Below are positions 26,493 to 35,998 of a DNA stretch of 64,000 bases, piece by piece (positions within the stretch are counted from its first letter, which is position 1; each line of letters opens with the position of its first letter). The notes below the pieces were generated by a model. That model saw nothing but the letters and a program-made list of their open reading frames with translations, had not been told where the DNA came from and ran no database searches. The position numbers and the translations under genes were made by a program. The DNA comes from Phylloscopus collybita (Eukaryota; Chordata; Aves; Passeriformes; Phylloscopidae). The stretch is from NCBI GenBank assembly GCA_027886175.1, contig JAJNNQ010000004.1, positions 19,248,501 through 19,312,500 of the forward strand, written 5' to 3'.

Positions 26493-26700
26493 CTTAAGTG
26501 CCTTCTCTGCACAAGATGCCAATCTACATGGGCTCCTCAGCACATCATCAAGGCGTTTAGAGTCGTGAAGGCTGCCCCACTGCATGGAAGTTAGACCGCT
26601 TTGCAACAGCAAATCCTCGATCCAAAGCACCAGCCGCTTCTTCCCATGCAGTGTGCCGAGCACGAATTACACGCGACTTCCACATAGGGAATAAAATTGT
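26493..26700 (-). other. Candidate 5' exon of a leftward transcript (uncertain)
   Basis: On the minus strand the sequence ends in AAG followed by GTAAGA at 26493/26492, a strong match to the vertebrate splice donor. An open frame begins at an ATG at about 26588 (MQWGSLHDSKRLDDVL...), stays open to the donor and could continue into a next exon; the same frame is also open upstream without an ATG. I do not recognise the peptide, and the exon may equally be non-coding (5'UTR or lncRNA). The position just left of a CpG island suits a first exon of a gene running leftwards. The right-hand limit is a guess, set just before the poly-G run. A chance donor cannot be excluded without transcript data. 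Confidence 0.3.
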
Positions 26701-26711
26701 AAAAGAAACGA

Positions 26712-26728
26712 GGGGGGGGGGGGGGGGG
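26712..26728 (+). repeat. Poly(G) run of 17
   Basis: Seventeen consecutive G, followed shortly by an A-run at about 26734-26745. It lies between the candidate leftward exon and the CpG island. Length is prone to sequencing error. Confidence 0.9.
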
Positions 26729-27197
26729 AATAATAAAAAAAAAAAGGTATACTAACTTTTAGGTTGCCTGAGTTTGTTTTATTTCTGTTGGGTTTAGTCA
26801 ATTATCTGCTTTTGCAGCCGCGAGATGATGGAAAGGCAATCGCGCCCTGGAAGCCCCGCACCAGTCCGCAGAGGTCCGGCCGCGTAACCCAAGTTGCGCG
26901 GAGAGACTCTGAACTCGGTGCGGCTCCGCAGCGCAGCCCGGCAGCCCTTCCCTCGCCGGGCGGCTGCGGACACCGGAACGCCGGGTCCCCACGCGGGGCA
27001 GCCGCCGCCGCTGGGCGCTCGCCCGGCCCCCGGCGGGGCTGGCCCGGTTCTGGCCCGGCTGGCCCTGGGGGCGCGGGCTGCGCTGCCGGCGGCGCCCCGG
27101 AGCCCGCGCTGTCCCGGCGGCGGCGGCGGCTCCGGCTCGGCTCTGCCGCGGCCGCCCGCGCCCCGCTCTGCCGCTGCCAGCCGGCCCTCCCCGCGGC

Positions 27198-27205
27198 TGA
27201 CATCA
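27198..27205 (+). promoter_or_regulatory. CRE-like motif
   Basis: TGACATCA differs from the CREB/ATF palindrome TGACGTCA at one base. Its location inside the CpG island makes it a plausible but unproven promoter element. Confidence 0.25.
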
Positions 27206-27842
27206 GCGCCAGGAGGAGGAGCGACGCCGGGGACGCGAATAGCCGGGCCGAGGGGGGTTCCCCCTCCCGGAGCCGCCCTGCCCGCTCCTCTCGGAGAATC
27301 CCCCGAAAGCGGCGGCGTGGCCGCTCCGCCGCCTCGCCGGGGGGCGGCCCCAGTCCCCGCCGGCGCCCCCCGCCCTGCGGTGCTGCCCGACGGGCGGCTC
27401 CCAGACAGGGGAGCAACGCGGGGAACCGGCACTCGGGGCCGGAGCGGGACCAGAGCGGGGCGCGGCGCTCGCAGCCCGGGGCTGCCGGGCAGCCAGCGCC
27501 GGCTGTGCGTTCCTGTCTCTCTCTGCCGGGCTCCCCCTCTGCCCAAGCGCCGCGGCGGGGGAGCAAGAGGGGCTATGCGGGATCGACCCTCGGCCTGGCC
27601 CCATGCCCCCGGGAGAGCGCCCGTGCCCACGGAAGAGCTGCCGCCCCCGGCTCCGCCGCCCGCCCTCCAAGCCAGTCAGTGCGGCGGTGCCCGCTCCGAC
27701 CGCCCCCGCCGCAGCCCGGGATGGCAGCGGAGCAGCCGCCCGCCGAGCACTCCCGCTGCGGAACGGGCGCTGCGCGAAGGCTCCGAGCGGGGGCGGCGGG
27801 GGGACAGCGCCCGGGGCTGAGCGCAATCTTCCCGGCAGCAGG

Positions 27843-28024
27843 GCTGGGTGCCCGGGCTCAGGGGCTGTTGGGTGCCCGGGTTCGGAGGATGCTGGGTGCC
27901 TGGGCTCGGGGGGTGTTGGGTGCCCGGGCTCAGGGGCTGTTGGGTGCCCGGATTCGGAGGATGCTGGGTGCCCGGGCTCGGGGGGTGTTGGATGCCCGGG
28001 CTCAGGGGCTGTTGGGTGTCCGGG
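27843..28024 (+). repeat. 24-bp minisatellite with 72-bp higher-order period
   Basis: Roughly 7.5 tandem copies of a 24-bp GC-rich unit with core TGGGTGCCCGGG. Three variants follow each other in fixed order: one ending TTCGGAGG, one ending CTCGGGGG and one ending CTCAGGGG. The array therefore has a 72-bp trimer period (blocks at 27865-27936 and 27937-28008, plus partial units at both ends). Two complete trimers differ at only a few positions, for example GGGTTC versus GGATTC. Because 24 is a multiple of three, every frame through it stays open; this explains Cys-Trp-Val-Pro-Gly-type repeats in one translation and does not suggest a protein. Confidence 0.95.
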
Positions 28025-28330
28025 ACGCGGGCTGGGGCGGATGTCCCGTACGTTTCGGCCGCTTCTCTTTAGGGACGGAGCTCAGGAGTGCAGGAGACCA
28101 CGACGGAGACAGGGGGTCGTGCCGCAGCCTCCGGCGGGAGGCTCCTCCGGCGGAAGGCTCCTCCGCTGCCGACGGGAGCAGCGCTGGCCTCGGGTCGCCC
28201 CCGGGCGGCCTCCAGTGTCTGTTGGGCCGGGCTGTCCCGCCCGAGCCGGACCCCGCTCCCCGGGAGGGGCAGCGCTGGGGTCGGGGGCTCCGCCTGGGGC
28301 GATGCAGCCGGGGATGGGGGCTGGTAGCCG

Positions 28331-31300
28331 TGTGAAGTCAGTTCAGTTCTGTGATCGGGATCAGTGAAGGCACAGTGAGGTTGTGGTGGTGAGTTCAGCT
28401 TGCGTGAAAATACAGTTCAATTAATAATTTGTGGTGTTGAATTTAATAATTTGAGTATCTTGTATTATTTGCAGTATTTTGCCAGATGCCTGCAGTAGGC
28501 ATTTCTCAGTGAACACAATAATTATTTGTAAATAATTGAGCATTTTTTCTCTACTTGAGTGACAAGACAGTTTTAAACTCTTCTGATGAAGAGAAGACAT
28601 TGCACTTACCCTAACAGCACACATTTTTCATGTGCTCTTCTTTAAAAATAGTATGAAAATGTCTGTGAAAGACTTATTTTACCTTCTTCACTGTAGCAAG
28701 ATGTAGGTGATGCCTCACTTTTATTGCTAAATATAGTTTAAATGCCAGAATTTCTATGAAATAAAGGTATGTAAGTGAGAGGATGAGCAAGTTCTAAACC
28801 CAGCTTCTGAAAAATCCCCAGTCATTCAGTGAATTGTCTCCATCTTACCTGTTAACTCGTATATTCAATGAGATTCTTTGAGTATGGACTCGGAATGAAC
28901 AATTGCATGGCCATTAACCATGCTGAAATACTCCAGAACAGATGTAATGCCTTTTCTTCTAGGTCATATTTCCATATCGTATTTCAGTCTTATGACTCTA
29001 AGCAAATGCCCATTGTATTTTTACTCCACTGGATGCTAAATTCTGTGAATTTAGTGAAGTTATGACTTCATTATTTTTGTCCCATATGCATACAGATGGC
29101 AGAGGTGCCTCGTTACATACAAATAGATTACCCACAAATTAGGGTTCATGTCCTGGCTGCTGTGCACCAAGCTGCTGAGAGTAACACCTACCAGTCAGTG
29201 AGCGTTATTTTTCAACATTCCTGAACATTTTGTAATAAAATGGGATATACAGAAACTACAAAAAGATAAAAAATAAAAAGCAGAGTGCAGCTCTGTGTGT
29301 TTGGTTTATCACTGTGGTGGCATACAGATGAGGACTGGCTATCAATCCTGTTAATACACATTTCACCAAGCTGCTGTTACAGAGGATTTCTAAAATAGCG
29401 AAGTTCGTAATGGGCAACTGTATTTTACACGTAAGAGGAGGCAATTGGAGAAGGAATTTCTATGGATTGCTTGGACACAAATGACCTTCACGATGTTTTT
29501 TCCTGTGCAAGAGCAATCAAGTGGGATAGCAGCAGCCAAACCAGAAAGGAAAGCAAGGGGCATGTTCTGGGAGGGATGGCTTGTCCAGCTTTCTGAGGGG
29601 TGTCTAAGCTTCAATGGATTTAGCATGCTGCCTCAACTGTGTTCAAAATGCACAGCCAGAAATCAAATTAGGTAAAAAATTGTTATTTCATTAATAATAT
29701 CAAAAAAGAAAACAAACCCAAAACAACAAAAAGAGTAAGGAGTAGGTGGCTTATTTAACAGATATTGGGGAGAAACCCTGGAAAAGTTCAAGAACCCTTT
29801 GCATACCAGAGCAGCTACATCACAAAACTAAAGAGTTCCAGTCAGACTAACTCTGTCCGTGCAGAAAATGTTAGGAACAAAATACTTCTGTTCATCAGAA
29901 GGTATTGCTGCTACCCTTGATTCAGATCAAGGTCTAAATCCTGAAATTGTTTGTTACTCTGAGCACATGAAGAGGCCCCACAGGAACTATTCACATGTGA
30001 AAAGAGCTAGGACCAGAGCCAAAGTTTTGCATACTGTGAAGGTCAAGCTTGCTTCCTTTCTAAAACTTGCACTTAACGGACAAGCTCTCAGAACTATGGT
30101 TTCCATAGAGCACCTTCAGCTCATTCCTCAGGATGCTGTAAGCACAGTGGCTGATTAAGAGCAATTTGTTTCCTAGCAGGTCCCTGAGATTTTGGGCAGG
30201 GTGCCTTGCAGGGTGCTGTTGCCTTGCATATAGCAGGGGCTGCCCCTGCCTTCCCCTGATTGCAATTATTGTACTTCTTCTTCCCACAGATGCCAGGTTT
30301 TTTTATGAACTTCTCAAAATGTTTGAGTCTCATAGATATTATACAACTCCTGGCTTTACAGTCATGGAAAAACCTGTTAATAAAAATGCACTGCCTGTAG
30401 GACGAATTCTCAGCATTTTTGCAAAGGTCACGTAAAATATATTGCTTGAGTAGCCTTACTTTGGTCGCCAGATAAGTCATTGAGAGGCCACATGATGACA
30501 GCTGCAAAGAAAGATTGTAATTCACTTTCATGTCTCTATGCAAGAAAATAAGAGAAACAAGCCTTCCCTTCAGTGCTGGGGATGGGGGCTGTGTGGAGAC
30601 TGGTGCAGGGAACAAAAAGGAACAACTTGCACCAGCCTGACAGATGAGGTTGGAGGTCTCTCTCTCCTGAAGGCCTCACAGAGTTCTGCTTTGTTTCTTC
30701 TTTGCTGTCAGAACAACAGAAAAACTCAGAGAACAAATTGCAACCACATCATACCACAACTTTTGCTAGGGTTTTGCCTCAGTCCCAAATACGACTTTTA
30801 TTCTCCATATATTTATGTGAGCAACAGTTCCTTTCTCTCATTTTCTCCTCATCGCCATTTAGTGGAAATGTAAAATAAATCCCGCTTGGGTTTTTGAGCA
30901 CTAGCCTGGATTTTGCTTCTGCTTCTCAGTAATGGAAATTCACAAGTTTTACCTTTTCTGGGAGAAATATTTATCTCCATTGCACTCCATCAATACCAGT
31001 TGATCCTGTATTTGGATTTGCTAATAACACAAACAGTGGGTCTGGGTCTCTCAGACTCCAACCCTTTGCAATACTCTGTAATTATAGTGGCTGATCTTCT
31101 TTTTTCTTTGTGGAAATATTCCATTTTTTGGCCAAGAAACTGGCATAACATCAGGTCAAATCACTTTATGTTGTATACAACAATAACTAGAGATGACACA
31201 GATGTACAAAAAACTAAACCCTACAGCCACGAGTCGAGATGAACAATTGTCACATCTATATGTACCCTACTCCTTTCATCCCAGGACTGGAGACATTATA

Positions 31301-33810
31301 CACTTATTGCTGATAGGGAGGAAGTGTAGACTGAATTATTTTTAGAAGGGTCTCAATTTCTAAATACACAGATTTTTGAGGGAGAGCCAGGCACCAGTGG
31401 TGGTTATCATCTCACAGAGGTGTTGCCAGAACCATTAAAATACACAGCTCTGGAAGTCTCGTACTTAACAGCGGGAGGTAGAACAAACTAATTTTATTAT
31501 CAACTCAGCTGTCAAGTGACAATGTTTTTTAAATGCCATGAATTATGTATAAAACACATTAATTTTTATGCTCTGCTTTGACAGTTACTGCATGCACACC
31601 CAAAGGGCAGGGCTTTGGCTATGCCAGGCAGGACAGGGAGAACTCGTGGTCCCAGCTCCCTGCTGGAGCCAGCAGCAATGATATCCATGACAATACAGGT
31701 GGCAGCTTAAAATGACTCAAATAAGATGAAAATCAGACAACATCTTCCAGCTAGGAATTAATGAAATACCTGTCCTTGATAACAGCAAACTGAGTAATAG
31801 GAATCTGCAGAAACTGTTCATTTAAATACATTTTGTAAATGTAACAAGTTGCACTGTGCTGTTCTTTGCATCTTTAAGAGTGTCTGGGGATTTATGTCTT
31901 GCAAAATGGAAACAAACTAAGAAAGCTGAAATATATTGTGTCTTTAGCTGTACTTTACGGCACAGCTTGTGTTTAAGAAGCAGTCTAGACATGCAAAAAT
32001 GCTAGAATAAACAATATTTTTTTCATTATTTTAAATTAGCTTCTACTGGAAAGCTATAAATTTCAGAATGATGCACACCAACAGGATTGCATATCTATTC
32101 AAATATTCCAAACAAAAGATACTAAAAGGCTATTCTGTTACCTGCCACAATAAAAATAAATTTCCTTCCAACTTAATGCAATTACAAGTGATTTCCTGTA
32201 AAAGAAAAAATAAACCTTCAGGATATTTTGCAGAATATTTTATTTACTAGCAAGAAAAGTCACATCCTTTTTCTTTTCTCCCCCTCCTTACTTTAGTGGC
32301 TCGTTTAACCTATTTTAACAAATAAATATTGTTAAATGCTATTTAATATTCATTATAGGGCTCCAAATATTGGTTAACCTTAAATAAATACGTTTTTATT
32401 CATTGTCCTTTCAGCTGAATTGTGTGTGCAATTAAAGAATAATCACAGCTAGAGCAATGACTGAGATTTTTAATTTATGAACACTGGGGTAGAAAAGAGC
32501 TCTTTCTTCTGGAGAAATGACAGAAGTGACCATGCAAAGGTACAGAATTTTTCTCCTTGTGACTGTGCAGGGTAGCAGGTAGACACCTATGCTGATCACC
32601 TGTATCTGGAGAACAGGGGTGCAGTAAATTGGGTGCTAATCTGGATGTTGGAAGACCCATCTTTCTTTTCTGCCAGGCTTCTCTTTCCAATCTGGCTTTT
32701 GCCAAGTCTTGTAATTCCCATGCCTGTTATGTTTGTATTTATTGTGAAAATTAATATGTCAGTAATAGAAATATTTTAAATGTTGCTCAAATTATGTTTG
32801 AATAAAAACATTTGCAGATATTGTTTGATATAGCTCAAAAAATTTCACATTCAAAAATGGAATTGATTTTATGAGTATGTTGCATGTCTAGATCTCCTTG
32901 TATTGTCTTGCTGAGAGAACAAAGACCTGTTGAAATAAAGTTCTTTTAAATCATCATCATCATCTTAACATGTTGAGTATATTGTGTTCTGTAAAAGGGA
33001 AGAACATTACTCTTTTGTAAGGATAAAGGATATGCTTTAGGATCCTTTTTGACATCACCTTAATACCGATGGTTTTGGTGGTCATTTAATACCAAAGAGG
33101 GATCAGTTTCCTGTGTGATTTGCAGGAAATTCTGTTCCCTGGCTTTCCATGCTCTGTAATCCAAGTACCAAAACTGCTCACCAGAGAAACAGAGGCACTC
33201 ATGTCCATAGTCTCACAATTTTTTCACCCTAACTTTGAAGAATTGACTCCCTCATGGGATAGGGAATGAAAAAATTGCTTTGCAAAACAGAGTTTCTGAG
33301 ACAGAACACTTACCTGGACCCCATCAAGAACTTTATTCATTCAGTCCAAGTACAAGACAGGACTTGCTGAACAAACATCTGCTGCAGGGGAAAAGTAATA
33401 GCAAGAGAATGGCATGGATGCTTCCAGCTGTGTAATGTTGCCAAGGACTTAGTAATTCCCATTCCAGGGATTGCTGTATCTCAGCAGTGACTGAAGTTGT
33501 TCATATAAAAATGCTTGGGATTGTTTTGAACAAATGGGTTATGCAGAAGTGCGTGCCACCAGGATGTGCATTCCTTTCCTTCAATTTCGACAGCAAAGTG
33601 TTCAGTATTAAGGTTTTCAAGGGATTGTGTAACATTCCAGACCTTCCTTCCACAACAGGGTCATGGAATGGCTTGTTGGCAAGAACACCGAAGTATCAGT
33701 ACGGTGCCAGTCTTACCTGGGGTTTGGGTTGACATTGTAGGGTGTTGTGTTCACTCGGTTCAAATTTGGCTATTATGTGTGCACTCTTAAGTCTACTTCC
33801 TGAAGAAGAT
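28331..33810. other. AT-rich non-coding DNA right of the CpG island
   Basis: No recognised gene or mobile element. The longest frame (30121-30615, minus, 164 codons) has no recognisable domain and contains a Cys/Ala/Pro/Lys-rich low-complexity end. A small ATC microsatellite lies at about 32949-32964. The AT-rich block at about 31800-32250 is repeat-free. This could be the first intron of a rightward gene or intergenic DNA. Confidence 0.6.
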
Positions 33811-34033
33811 TTTGTGGTGTTTTTTTTTTTGGGGGGGGGTTGTTTGTTTGTTTGTTTGTTTGTTTTGGGGTTTGTTTGGTTTTTTTGGTGGGGTTTTTTG
33901 GTTATTTTTGGAGTTTTTTTGTGGTTTAGTTTGGTTTGGGTTTTCTTTTTGGTTTTTGTTTTGTTTGTTTTGTGGGTTTTTTTGTTTGTTTGGTTGGTTT
34001 TTGTTGTTGTTGTTTGGGGATTTTTTTTTTTTT
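33811..34033. repeat. G/T-rich low-complexity tract, 223 bp
   Basis: The longest of the G/T tracts: 223 bases with only a handful of A or C. It starts with T-runs and a G-run of nine, then a TTTG microsatellite (33841-33863), then irregular TTTGG units. Two overlapping frames translate to Phe/Val/Gly/Trp-rich artefacts and are not genes. Confidence 0.9.
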
Positions 34034-34219
34034 CTAATCGAAGTCTATAATTGCATGTTGTTTGTTTGTTTGATCAAAATTACACCTGTTGTTAACGCTC
34101 GTGACCATGGCTTGTCAGGGTTCTGAACGAAACAGAAAGGAGGAAGGCTCCTCGCATCCAAAGATGCTTTTACCTGTTTCTCAAAACGGTGTTTGTCCTA
34201 CAGGATCTCACCCTACTGC

Positions 34220-34610
34220 TCACCAAAGCTGTTGAATGCGTCGATAATCCCGCAGGCCCTCTAAAAACCTTTATTTTGGAGGTGCAGCCTTTCTCCCGAG
34301 GGGAGCCGGGGCCTGCTCCGGGAGCTGGCTGCGTTTCCCTCAGCGGCGCCGCTAGAGGGCGCCCCAGGCAGCGCTACTCCCTCACGGCCTCTAACAGCTC
34401 CGCGACTAAAAAATTACCAAAAAAACCCCACAAACCGGTACGGGGGCGGGGGGAAGAAAAAAAAAATCAACAAACAACACGGTATTTTTCATCGCTACAG
34501 CTTAATTTCGCTGCCTAGTTACTGATTATTTGGGAGTTTGCTTTAACCTTGCAAGCCGCCTGGCGCGAGCCGTGGTCTCACGTACCAACCTCAAGGAAGC
34601 ACCCAGGGAA
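34220..34610. promoter_or_regulatory. Small GC-rich islet
   Basis: A short stretch with many CpG dinucleotides (densest at 34295-34400 and 34555-34585) inside AT-rich DNA. It contains the CTCF-type motif at 34349-34363. It is too short for a classical CpG island. It may be an enhancer, an insulator or a minor promoter. The 109-codon frame at 34189-34518 is not recognisable and is probably a GC effect. Confidence 0.45.
34349..34363 (+). promoter_or_regulatory. CTCF-type binding motif
   Basis: CCGCTAGAGGGCGCC matches the vertebrate CTCF core CCASYAGRKGGCRSY at every position except the third (G for A). It sits in the CpG-rich islet. Orientation is forward on the plus strand. Confidence 0.6.
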
Positions 34611-35900
34611 ACATCTCTCAGAAGGCTTCAAATTGAGATATCTCTCTCAATTAGTGTCAAAAAGGAAAAAAAAAAAAAAAAAAAAAGGCAATGGTGGTTA
34701 TATGCTCACGGGAATTTTAGAGCCCACAGCAAGAGAAAAAAGTTTAAAAAAGCTTAAAATACATTGATCAGTCAGTTTTGTCAAGACTTAACACACCTGT
34801 GTCTAATTCAGCTTAGCCTAGGTCTCCTTTGCTTTTTAGTTTAAAAATATGGATTTCAGTGAATTTTTTTTCAAGTTTTAGATAGAATTTCTCTTGTTGC
34901 TAAAGAAAGAAATTCCCTGTTGGGGAAAAAAAAAATGTATATTTGCTGTCTTAAACCATTCCCATGCTAAAACCAAGTTGTTAGCTCATATAATTTTCTA
35001 AAATGAAAGAATCTTAAGTGAAAACCCAAACAGATGAAATATTGTTCTTATGCTTACTCCTAGTAATATTGAAATACAATGAAATAATACAGAGAAGTGG
35101 ACCATGACATTTGAGAAAATGCATTTGATATATAGTAACACAATTGACAACAAAATATTTTGTTGGTTTTTTTGCAACCCATGGTCATTACTTTCCGTAA
35201 CTAGTAGCTATGAATATAGCCTAGAGGTCTCAAATTTCCATTTATCCAGTGAAATTAGTGTGTACTCCATTCCAGAGTGTCATAATAAATATAATTTAAA
35301 GAAGCAAGCAACTTTGTATTTGTGGTACCTAGTGATGAGGCAGAGCTTGCTTCAAAAGATGGTTACTTATGCCTGTTATTTGAAAAGAACAGGAGACCAA
35401 AAATATACAGGTGACATTTTCTTAAGTATCTTAGATATTCAGTTTAAAAATAGATATAATTGGTTGCACTGCTATGGCAGTTATGGCTTTGGTCATGGTG
35501 ATAAAAGCTGTAGCTGACCTGGTGCAAGGAGAATTAATGTGAGTGAGATTTAACCCCCCTGAACTCTTATAACTGTTTTTAAACTAATATTAATCAATTA
35601 ATATTATGTTTTGACATTTTAACTGTATCGGTATAAATTGCAAAACTTGGGCACGAAAGCACCCTAAATTTCATGAACTTCCTCTGAAACTGAACTAAAA
35701 AATGAAAACAGAACTACGGAGGACCAGGATAAATCATCACTGTTGCTCAAAATTGTTTGGCAAAGAAACTAGAAATCAAGGGACTGGCAAAAAAAATATT
35801 AATCCTATACATGGTGCAAGTCCAATAAATCTTTATACATTTAAAGCATACAATCCTAGAGAACATACATCTGCAAACATTTTGCATTACATGCTTCTAG
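34611..35900. other. AT-rich non-coding DNA
   Basis: Contains an A-run of 21 at 34666-34686. A 137-codon frame (35104-35517, plus) shows no recognisable motif and is attributed to chance. No repeat family is recognised. Confidence 0.6.
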
Positions 35901-35998
35901 GTTGTTTGTTTGTTGTTTTGGTTTTGGTTTTTTTGTGTGTGTGTTTTTGTGGGGTGGTTTTTTTTTTTTGTTTTGTTTTGTTTTTTTTTTTTTTTTTG
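35901..35998. repeat. G/T-only low-complexity tract, 98 bp
   Basis: 98 consecutive bases with no A and no C, including a GTGT run at about 35934-35944 and long T-runs. It has the same texture as the tracts at 23.6 and 33.8 kb. Confidence 0.9.

Larger units (their letters stand above)
26815..28330. promoter_or_regulatory. CpG island, likely promoter; gene not identified
   Basis: About 1.5 kb of very high GC and CpG density starts abruptly at about 26817 in AT-rich surroundings and ends near 28330. It carries GC-box cores (GGGCGG at 27342-27347 and others around 27788) and a CRE-like TGACATCA at 27198-27205. No TATA box is evident, as expected for CpG-island promoters. On the plus strand a pyrimidine-rich stretch ends in CTTTTGCAG at 26817, acceptor-like, and CTTCTCTTTAG ends at 28071; neither proves an exon. 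Long frames are open on both strands (up to 523 codons at 26764-28335), but this follows from the scarcity of stop codons in GC-rich DNA; the translations are Gly/Ala/Pro/Arg-rich with no domain. Direction of transcription is unresolved; the strongest hint is the minus-strand donor to the left. Confidence 0.85.

Noticed and set aside
26764..28335. 523-codon plus-strand open frame, and frames of 207-308 codons in other phases on both strands
   Set aside because: They all overlie the CpG island, where stop codons are rare. Translations are Gly/Ala/Pro/Arg-rich without domains, several phases on both strands are open at once, and the minisatellite (24-bp unit) keeps every phase open.
30121..30615. 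164-codon minus-strand open frame
   Set aside because: No domain, no splice context and no codon signal. With roughly one stop per 18-20 codons, about one frame of this length is expected by chance in 64 kb.
33742..34126. Two overlapping Phe/Val/Gly/Trp-rich, apparently hydrophobic frames
   Set aside because: Translation of the G/T-only low-complexity tract; not a membrane protein.
35080..35102. AATACAGAGAAG word resembling part of U6 snRNA
   Set aside because: Flanking sequence does not continue the U6 match; chance similarity.
35104..35517. 137-codon plus-strand open frame
   Set aside because: No recognisable motif; chance length in AT-rich DNA.
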